DNA from: Janthinobacterium lividum | GTDB taxonomy: Bacteria; Pseudomonadota; Gammaproteobacteria; Steroidobacterales; Steroidobacteraceae | Reading direction: 5' to 3' | DNA: 6,361 nucleotides | Assembly (NCBI GenBank): GCA_943327025.2 | Contig: CALPVO020000133.1 | Coordinates: 1 to 6,361 of the forward strand | In this document: one piece after another, positions 1 to 5,096 of the stretch | How positions within the stretch are numbered: position 1 is the stretch's first letter | Layout: each line of letters begins with the position of its first letter | The notes under the pieces: generated by a model | What the model was told of the DNA's origin: nothing | What the model saw: only the letters and a program-made list of their open reading frames with translations | Databases searched by the model: none | Made by a program: the position numbers and the translations under genes

Positions 1-44
1 CACAAGCCGCAGAGCGCGCCCGCGCCCTTGGGGCCGAAAGGTGA
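1..44 (+). CDS. C-terminal end of an unidentified upstream gene (partial)
   Basis: The frame ending at TGA 42-44 is open back to the window edge and reads QAAERARALGAER then stop, an Ala/Arg/Glu-rich stretch that would suit a C-terminal helix. The stop overlaps the GTG start of the next gene (GTGA at 41-44), the usual arrangement for translationally coupled genes. Only about 13 codons are visible, so the product cannot be identified, and a chance open frame is possible in DNA this GC-rich. The overlap is the main reason to call it. Confidence 0.45.
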   Translation, partial: QAAERARALGAER

Positions 45-754
45 CAGCCGGGCCGCTCGGCCGCTTTCTGGAACTGGCGCTACCCGCGCCAGACCTGCTG
101 GCGGCTTGGCAGGCGCTGCATGGCCTCGGGTTCGCCGAGGCCACTACCACTGACGCCCGGCCCACCGGGTACGCCGTATTCAGCGATGGTCGCGTCGCCC
201 TCGGGTTGCATCAGCAAGCGCTAGACGTGGAACTGATCTTCGTGCGCACCGGCGTGCAACAAGCTGCCGCCAGCCTTGCCGCAGCAGGCCTTGCACCGAC
301 CGAGCAAAAATTGGGCGAAGACTCGGCACATGAAGTCGCTTTCCGTCTGCCCGGTGGCCCGGCCGTGCGCTTGCTGGAGGCGCGTACTTTTTCCCCGCCG
401 CCTATCCCTACCATGCCCGCCACTGGCTGGTTTGTGGAAGTGATGTTGCCGGTGGCCAATCCGCAAGACACTGCCAACGCCCTCGAGGCACTCGGGTTTG
501 TTTGTCTGGGCGAAGAAGCGCTGCCGTTGCCGCACTTGGCCCTGACCAGCGATACCTTGAACGTAGGCCTCTACCAACACCGGGCTTTAACGCGCCCCGG
601 CTTGCTGTTCCAGACGAACGACATGGCAGCACTCCGCCTCGCCGCTGACCGAGCGGGGCTCGACGAAGTAGCGGCACCCGCCGGCCTGAACACGGAAATA
701 CTGCATTGGCGGCTGCCTGAAGGCACACCGCTCTGGGTGATGCGGGAAGACTGA
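41..754 (+). CDS. VOC (glyoxalase/bleomycin-resistance fold) family protein with two VOC-like modules
   Basis: This 237-residue, probably cytoplasmic protein has no signal peptide or membrane segment. It reads as two related halves, about residues 7-115 and 128-237. Each opens with a strand ending in Glu (FLELALP at 9-15, FVEVMLP at 131-137), then a helix leading to LGF, a GLHQ/GLYQ strand (55-58, 176-179), a helix ending in AGL, and a closing strand (FRLPGGPAVRLLEA, WRLPEGTPLWVMRED). This matches the paired beta-alpha-beta-beta-beta architecture of the VOC superfamily, which includes lyases, dioxygenases, isomerases and antibiotic-binding proteins. E11/E113 and E133/E236 sit where VOC metal ligands often lie, but a metal site is not proven and the substrate is unknown. 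The start is GTG at 41, with GGGG at 30-33 as a possible ribosome site; it overlaps the stop of the gene before it, suggesting coupling. The VOC assignment is fairly safe; any reaction would be a guess. Confidence 0.8.
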   Translation: MTAGPLGRFLELALPAPDLLAAWQALHGLGFAEATTTDARPTGYAVFSDGRVALGLHQQALDVELIFVRTGVQQAAASLAAAGLAPTEQKLGEDSAHEVAFRLPGGPAVRLLEARTFSPPPIPTMPATGWFVEVMLPVANPQDTANALEALGFVCLGEEALPLPHLALTSDTLNVGLYQHRALTRPGLLFQTNDMAALRLAADRAGLDEVAAPAGLNTEILHWRLPEGTPLWVMRED

Positions 755-785
755 GCGGTTAGCTGGCCCAGCCGTTAGCGGCCAG
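755..785. repeat. Near-duplicate and weak inverted repeat in the convergent gap after the VOC gene
   Basis: GCGGTTAGCTGGCC (755-768) recurs as GCCGTTAGCGGCC (771-783), with one substitution and one missing base. The same bases give a six-base inverted repeat, CTGGCC (763-768) and GGCCAG (780-785), with an 11-base loop. It lies between the convergent VOC and hemN stops, where a bidirectional terminator could sit. There is no T-run on either strand and the stem is short, so intrinsic termination is only a weak possibility. Confidence 0.3.
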
Positions 786-804
786 AGTGCTGCCCTACCC
801 CTGC

Positions 805-2190
805 TTACACCGTACGCGAATGCCGCGCGCGGTCGTCGACGGATGGCGTCTGCAGGTAAGCGTCGAACACCATCGCCACATTGCGCATGAGCGGACGCCC
901 CACCGGCGTGATGCGCAAGCCATGTGCTTCGCGCACCACAAGGCCATCCTGCACTAGCGGCTCCAGGTCCAGCAGTTCACTGGCGAAGTAATCGGTGAAA
1001 TTGAAACCAAAGCGCGCTTCAACTTCCGTAAACGACATGACCGTATCGCACATGAGGCGTTGGATGACATGGCGCCGGATGAGGTCATCCTGCGTCAAGC
1101 GCACCCCACGTTCTACCGGCAAATGCCCAGCCTCAATCGCCGCGTAATAGCCTTCCAGCGTCTTCAGGTTCTGCACGTAGGCATCGCCCACCTGCGAGAT
1201 GGCGCTCATGCCCATGCCGAGCAGATCCGTGCCGCCATGCGTCGAATAGCCTTGGAAATTTCGCACCAGCGTGCCTTCGCGTTGTGCCCGCACCAACTCG
1301 TCGCCGGGCAGCGCGAAGTGGTCTAGCCCCAAGTATTCGTAGCCTGCCGCCACGAGCCGTTCCACAGCCAGGCCGAGCAGTTTCAGCCGTAGTGCTCCAT
1401 CCGGGAGCTGGCGTTCGTCTATCTGCTTCTGCGCCTTGAATAACTGCGGCAGATGCGCGTAGCCATAAACGGCGACGCGGTCGGGGCGCAACTCGGCGAC
1501 AGCGTCGAGAGTGCGCGTGAACGTTGCTGCGTTTTGTCGCGGCAGACCGTAGATAAGATCTACCGAAACGGACTCGAACCGTGCATGGCGCGCTGCCTCG
1601 ATGACAGCACGCACCTGTTCCAGCGGCTGCGCCCGGTTCACTGCTGCCTGTACACCGGCATCGACGTCTTGCACGCCGAGACTGATGCGGTTGAAGCCCA
1701 TGTCCGCCAATGCCTGCACATCGGCCGCACTCACCGTTCGTGGGTCCACCTCGATTGCGAATTCACGCCCGGCACCGGTGTTCAGTTGGAAATGCTCACC
1801 CATCTTGGCAATGGTGGCCGCCAGTTGTAGCGGCGTGAGGAAGGTGGGGGAACCACCACCAAAATGGAGTTGGTCCACCACGCGGCTACGGTCCACCTGT
1901 GCGCCACGCAACCGGATTTCCTCGTTCAGGTGCTGCAGATAATTCGCGCCAGCCGCCGGGTTGCGGGTAATGACCCGCGTACAGCCGCAGTAGAAGCAAG
2001 GGTTGGTGCAGAACGGCACGTGTACATAGAGCGATAGCGGACCGCCCCCGGCATTGGTAGAGGCTACCGCCGCGCCGTAGGCGGCTTCGCCGACACTTGG
2101 CAAGAACTGTACTGCGGTCGGGTAGGACGTGTACCGCGGACCGGGCCGGTCATACCGGGCGACCAGCCCGGCGTCGAATTGCACCTTCAT
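805..2190 (-). CDS. hemN: Oxygen-independent coproporphyrinogen III oxidase (radical SAM)
   Basis: This cytoplasmic radical SAM enzyme converts coproporphyrinogen III to protoporphyrinogen IX by two oxidative decarboxylations without oxygen, allowing heme synthesis under anoxia. Counting from the ATG at 2190 it has 461 residues, close to the 457 of E. coli HemN, and matches it along its length. An N-terminal GPRYTSYPTA leads to YVHVPFC with the HemN-type CxxxCxxCxC cluster (C61, C65, C68, C70); the first three bind the [4Fe-4S] cluster. GGGSPTFL, IEVDPRT, RISLGVQDVD, DLIYGLPRQ and the C-terminal signatures NFQGYSTHGGTDLLGMG and MRNVAMVFDAYL follow. These separate true HemN from HemW-like relatives. 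An in-frame GTG at 2196 would add two residues; ATG is preferred, though neither start has a clear Shine-Dalgarno. The gene may be co-transcribed with exoD 77 bases upstream. No convincing FNR/Anr box was found. It is intact. Confidence 0.97.
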   Translation of the reverse strand: MKVQFDAGLVARYDRPGPRYTSYPTAVQFLPSVGEAAYGAAVASTNAGGGPLSLYVHVPFCTNPCFYCGCTRVITRNPAAGANYLQHLNEEIRLRGAQVDRSRVVDQLHFGGGSPTFLTPLQLAATIAKMGEHFQLNTGAGREFAIEVDPRTVSAADVQALADMGFNRISLGVQDVDAGVQAAVNRAQPLEQVRAVIEAARHARFESVSVDLIYGLPRQNAATFTRTLDAVAELRPDRVAVYGYAHLPQLFKAQKQIDERQLPDGALRLKLLGLAVERLVAAGYEYLGLDHFALPGDELVRAQREGTLVRNFQGYSTHGGTDLLGMGMSAISQVGDAYVQNLKTLEGYYAAIEAGHLPVERGVRLTQDDLIRRHVIQRLMCDTVMSFTEVEARFGFNFTDYFASELLDLEPLVQDGLVVREAHGLRITPVGRPLMRNVAMVFDAYLQTPSVDDRARHSRTV

Positions 2191-2267
2191 GGTCACTAGC
2201 GTGCCCGCGGAGCCACCGCAGTTGCATCCGCATAAATACCGGGTTCGGTCGCCCGTCTATGCGCGCG

Positions 2268-2954
2268 CTATGCCCCGTGCAGGAAATGCAGCGCCGCCCA
2301 AACCACGCCCGAAAGCAAACCGCCCACATAGACCGTAGCCAGCAGCAAGAGCGCATAGCCGCCTGCCACGAGCACACCGTCGCGTTCGGCGAGCCCCAGC
2401 GCCAGCAGCAGGATGGAACCCCCGGGCAAGGTATTGGACAAGGGAATGAACGGCAGGGGCGCCATCAGGACCAGCGCCGCAAACACCAGCGCCGATCCAT
2501 GGACCACGTTAACCGTAGAACCCTCCGTCAACAGCAGCCAACGTGGCCGCACTACGCGTTCTAGACGCAAGCAAACCTGCCGTCCTTTGACCAGCACCGG
2601 CCGGACGCTATCCGCGGCCAAGGGACGGTCGAGCAGACGGTCCGGCAGCCAAGGCACGCGGTTACGGGCCACTCCCACGCCAATGAGCAAAATGACGATG
2701 CCAAAAACGGTGCTGATGCCGGGCGGACCCACCGGAAACAGGAAAGGAATGCACAGCACCACCGTGAACAGCAGCAGCCCCTGTTCGCCGATCTGCGCCA
2801 GCAACTGCCGCAACGAGGTCTGGCCTTCCGGCGGAAGCGCCGCGATGGCGCCCTCCAAGGCAACGGAAAGACTGGTTTCCGGATTGTGCAGTTCAGCCGT
2901 CAAGTGCCCCCCCAGTGGTAACCAAGGCGTTAGAAAGATAGCATTCTCAGCCAC
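2268..2954 (-). CDS. ExoD-family membrane protein (exopolysaccharide synthesis ExoD-like)
   Basis: This is a polytopic inner-membrane protein of the ExoD family, named for a Sinorhizobium gene needed for exopolysaccharide production and nodule invasion; its biochemical role is not settled. An amphipathic N-terminal part (LRQLLAQIGEQG, 48-59) precedes hydrophobic segments at about 60-75 and 79-96, with PFLFPVGPPG between them. A basic loop (about 97-145) follows, then hydrophobic segments at about 150-171, 178-190 and 194-226. The second half carries the family signature PFIPLSNTLPGGSILLLALG followed by LAERDG; both halves share a Pro-rich turn before a membrane segment. The longest frame starts at GTG 2954 (228 residues), adding an N-terminus longer than I expect for the family. 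TTG at 2903, just downstream of a seven-G run, would give 211 residues beginning MTAELHNP and is a credible alternative. hemN follows in the same direction; the S46 gene is divergent. Confidence 0.88.
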   Translation of the reverse strand: MAENAIFLTPWLPLGGHLTAELHNPETSLSVALEGAIAALPPEGQTSLRQLLAQIGEQGLLLFTVVLCIPFLFPVGPPGISTVFGIVILLIGVGVARNRVPWLPDRLLDRPLAADSVRPVLVKGRQVCLRLERVVRPRWLLLTEGSTVNVVHGSALVFAALVLMAPLPFIPLSNTLPGGSILLLALGLAERDGVLVAGGYALLLLATVYVGGLLSGVVWAALHFLHGA

Positions 2955-2956
2955 AC

Positions 2957-2975
2957 AGGTGCCCGTCGGGCACCT
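2957..2975. promoter_or_regulatory. Perfect palindrome in the exoD / S46 peptidase divergent region (candidate operator or hairpin)
   Basis: AGGTGCCCG, a single T, then CGGGCACCT form a perfect inverted repeat with nine-base arms, 24 bases upstream of the S46 ATG. As RNA it would make an eight-pair stem with a three-base loop. On the plus strand it is followed by TTTA, too few Ts for a strong terminator. It lies between two divergently transcribed genes, where terminators are not expected, so a dimeric regulator's site or a 5'-leader hairpin is more plausible. If exoD starts at GTG 2954, the palindrome ends two bases before its start codon and would cover its ribosome site. No regulator is identified. 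Confidence 0.4.
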
Positions 2976-2990
2976 TTACGACCACCAGAC

Positions 2991-2994
2991 AGGA
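2991..2994 (+). promoter_or_regulatory. Shine-Dalgarno site of the S46 peptidase gene
   Basis: AGGA lies five bases before the ATG at 3000, good spacing for a ribosome binding site. It supports this start, as does the complete signal peptide that begins there. No convincing -35/-10 pair was found upstream. Confidence 0.6.
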
Positions 2995-2999
2995 TTTCC

Positions 3000-5093
3000 A
3001 TGAAGCATCCATTCCTGACCATCGCAGCCGCCGGCTTGTTCACTGTCGCCACCGTTCAGCCCGCGCAGGCCGACGAAGGCATGTGGACCTTCGACAATCC
3101 GCCGCGGGCTCAAGTGAAGGCGAGCTACGGCGTCGACCTCGACGATGCGTGGCTGCAACGGGTGCGCTTGGGCGCCGTGCGTATCGATGGTGGCTGCAGC
3201 GCTTCGCTCGTCTCGAGCGAAGGATTAGTGCTGACCAACCACCATTGCATAGAAAGTTGCCTGACCCAGCACTCCACGCCCACCACCGACCTCTATGCCA
3301 ACGGGTTTGTTTCGCAGCGTCGCGAGGAAGAACTGAAGTGCGCCGGCACCACGCTGTCCGTCTTGGTGGCCATGGAGAACGTGACGGCGCAAATACAGGC
3401 CGCGGTTAGCGGCGTTCCGGCCGCAGAAACCAACAACGCCCGCAAGAAGGCGCTGACGCAACTGGAAGGTGCTTGTGAAGCCGCGGCTGCGGCAAACCCG
3501 AAGACGGGCCCGCGCAAGTGCGAGACCGTGCGCCTTTACCAAGGCGGGCAGTACTGGCTGTACCAATACCAACGCTACACCGACGTGCGCTTGGCCTTCG
3601 CGCCAGAGATTGCTGCCGCCCAGTACGGCGGCGACGTGGACAACTTCCAGTTCCCACGCTGGTGCCTCGACATGTCCTTGCTGCGCGTCTACGAAAACGG
3701 CGTACCGGCGAAGACGCCGAATGCCCTGCGTATCAACTTCAAGGGTGCTGCCGAAGGCGACCCAGTATTCGTCGTGGGCCACCCCGGCAGTACGCAGCGC
3801 CTACTCACCGTATCGGACCTTGAATTCCTGCGCGAAGTGACCCTGCCAGTCGCTCTGTTCCGCAATCAGGAACTGCGTGGCCGCTATATCCAGTTCTCGA
3901 AGCTTGGTGGCGAACAAGCGCGCATCACCGAAGAGCCGCTGCTGTCTTTGGAGAACGGCATCAAGGTGCGTCGCAAGCAGAACGATGCCCTGCTCGATGG
4001 TCGCTTCATGGCCGCCAAACAGGCGGACGAAGCCAAGCTGCGCGCTGCTGTGGCGGCCAATTCCGTGCTGGCTGCAGAGCTCGGCGACCCGTGGGCCGCG
4101 AATGCGGCAGCCAATGCGGCTTATCGCAATCTCTACTTGGACTACAGCCACCTCGAAGGTGGCGCCGCCTTCGGTGGTAGCCAGCTGTTTGGCCATGCGC
4201 GCCGCTTGGTGCGCGCCACCGCGGAACGCGAGAAGCCCAACGACCAGCGCCTGCGCGAATACACCGATACGCGCCTGCCGGCAGTAGCAGCGGCTGTCGG
4301 TGCTGCCTCGCCCATTCCCATGGACCTAGAGCGTCTGCGTTTGGTGTTTGGTCTGGAGCGCGCTCGCGAGCTGCTCGGCCCGGATCACCCGCTCATTCAG
4401 CAAGTCTTGGGCCGCGAATCGCCGGACGCACTCGCCGCGCGCGTGTTGGCCACCACGACCCTGGCCGACCCGGCCGCACGCAAGGCGCTCTACGAAGGCG
4501 GTAGCGCTGCGGTAGCTGCGTCCACGGACCCGCTCATCATGCTGGCCCGCGCTATCGACGGCGATGCCCGTGCGCTACGCAAGCGTTATGAAGACGAAGT
4601 GGAAGGCCCCAGCGCTACCGCGGCCGAGAAGATTGCCAAAGCACGCTTCGCCGTACTGGGCACTGGAACCTACCCCGATGCCACCTTCACGCTACGCATT
4701 TCCTACGGTGCGGTGCAGGGCTGGCAGGAGCAGGGCAAGCCGGTCGTGCCGTTCACCCGCTTCGCGCGCGCCTTCGATCGCCACACCGGCGAGGCGCCGT
4801 TCGCGCTTCCAAAGCGCTGGCTAGAGGCCAAGGGGCAACTGAACCTCGACACGCCCTACGATTTTTCCAGTACCAACGACATCATCGGCGGTAACAGCGG
4901 TAGCCCCGTGCTGAATGCCAAGGGTGAAGTCATTGGCTTGGCGTTCGATGGCAACATCCACAGCATTGCAGGCGCCTTCGGTTATGACCCCGTCATGAAC
5001 CGCACCGTGTCGGTGCACACCGCGGCGATGAAGGAAGCGCTCGGGAAAATCTATGGCGCGAAGGCGCTGCTGGCGGAACTCGAGCGTCGCTGA
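3000..5093 (+). CDS. S46 family serine peptidase, secreted DPP7/DAP BII-like dipeptidyl-peptidase
   Basis: This 697-residue exopeptidase should release N-terminal dipeptides from peptides in the periplasm or outside the cell. A Sec signal peptide is clear: MKH, a hydrophobic core (about 5-19), then AQA and cleavage before D25. The chymotrypsin-like half carries GGCSASLVSSEGLVLTNHHC with catalytic H82 next to C83. The GGDVDNFQFPRWCLDMS segment (210-226) aligns with GGDxDNWxWPRHTGDF of characterised S46 enzymes, making D224 the catalytic Asp. GGNSGSPVLNAKGEVIGLAF supplies nucleophile S633. Residue +17 is D650, matching the Asp that holds the substrate amino terminus. Residue +18 is G651, as in DPP7-type enzymes preferring hydrophobic P1; DPP11 has Arg there. 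The central region (about 290-560) would be the alpha-helical S46 domain. Length fits the family (about 700). N215 is kept, but the neighbouring Trp that packs on the substrate amino terminus is F216. The gene stands alone, divergent from exoD and convergent with the next gene. Family is confident; specificity is inferred. Confidence 0.94.
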   Translation: MKHPFLTIAAAGLFTVATVQPAQADEGMWTFDNPPRAQVKASYGVDLDDAWLQRVRLGAVRIDGGCSASLVSSEGLVLTNHHCIESCLTQHSTPTTDLYANGFVSQRREEELKCAGTTLSVLVAMENVTAQIQAAVSGVPAAETNNARKKALTQLEGACEAAAAANPKTGPRKCETVRLYQGGQYWLYQYQRYTDVRLAFAPEIAAAQYGGDVDNFQFPRWCLDMSLLRVYENGVPAKTPNALRINFKGAAEGDPVFVVGHPGSTQRLLTVSDLEFLREVTLPVALFRNQELRGRYIQFSKLGGEQARITEEPLLSLENGIKVRRKQNDALLDGRFMAAKQADEAKLRAAVAANSVLAAELGDPWAANAAANAAYRNLYLDYSHLEGGAAFGGSQLFGHARRLVRATAEREKPNDQRLREYTDTRLPAVAAAVGAASPIPMDLERLRLVFGLERARELLGPDHPLIQQVLGRESPDALAARVLATTTLADPAARKALYEGGSAAVAASTDPLIMLARAIDGDARALRKRYEDEVEGPSATAAEKIAKARFAVLGTGTYPDATFTLRISYGAVQGWQEQGKPVVPFTRFARAFDRHTGEAPFALPKRWLEAKGQLNLDTPYDFSSTNDIIGGNSGSPVLNAKGEVIGLAFDGNIHSIAGAFGYDPVMNRTVSVHTAAMKEALGKIYGAKALLAELERR

Positions 5094-5096
5094 GCT

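Noticed and set aside
823..832. CCGCGCGCGG palindrome near the hemN 3' end.
   Set aside because: It is an alternating CG run within codons, expected at this base composition, with no following T-run.
2222..2236. Possible FNR/Anr box (TTGCATCCGCATAAA) upstream of hemN, expected on biological grounds.
   Set aside because: The half-sites and spacing do not fit TTGAT-N4-ATCAA well enough; the match is what chance would give.
2413..3003. Plus-strand open frame of 196 codons antisense to exoD, ending on an ATGA overlap with the S46 start.
   Set aside because: It mirrors a gene with clear ExoD signatures; its product is Arg/Ser/Thr/Pro-rich with no recognisable fold. The ATGA overlap looks coincidental.
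3225..3782. Minus-strand open frame of 185 codons within the S46 gene.
   Set aside because: It is antisense to the S46 catalytic region, with no ribosome site or recognisable domain.
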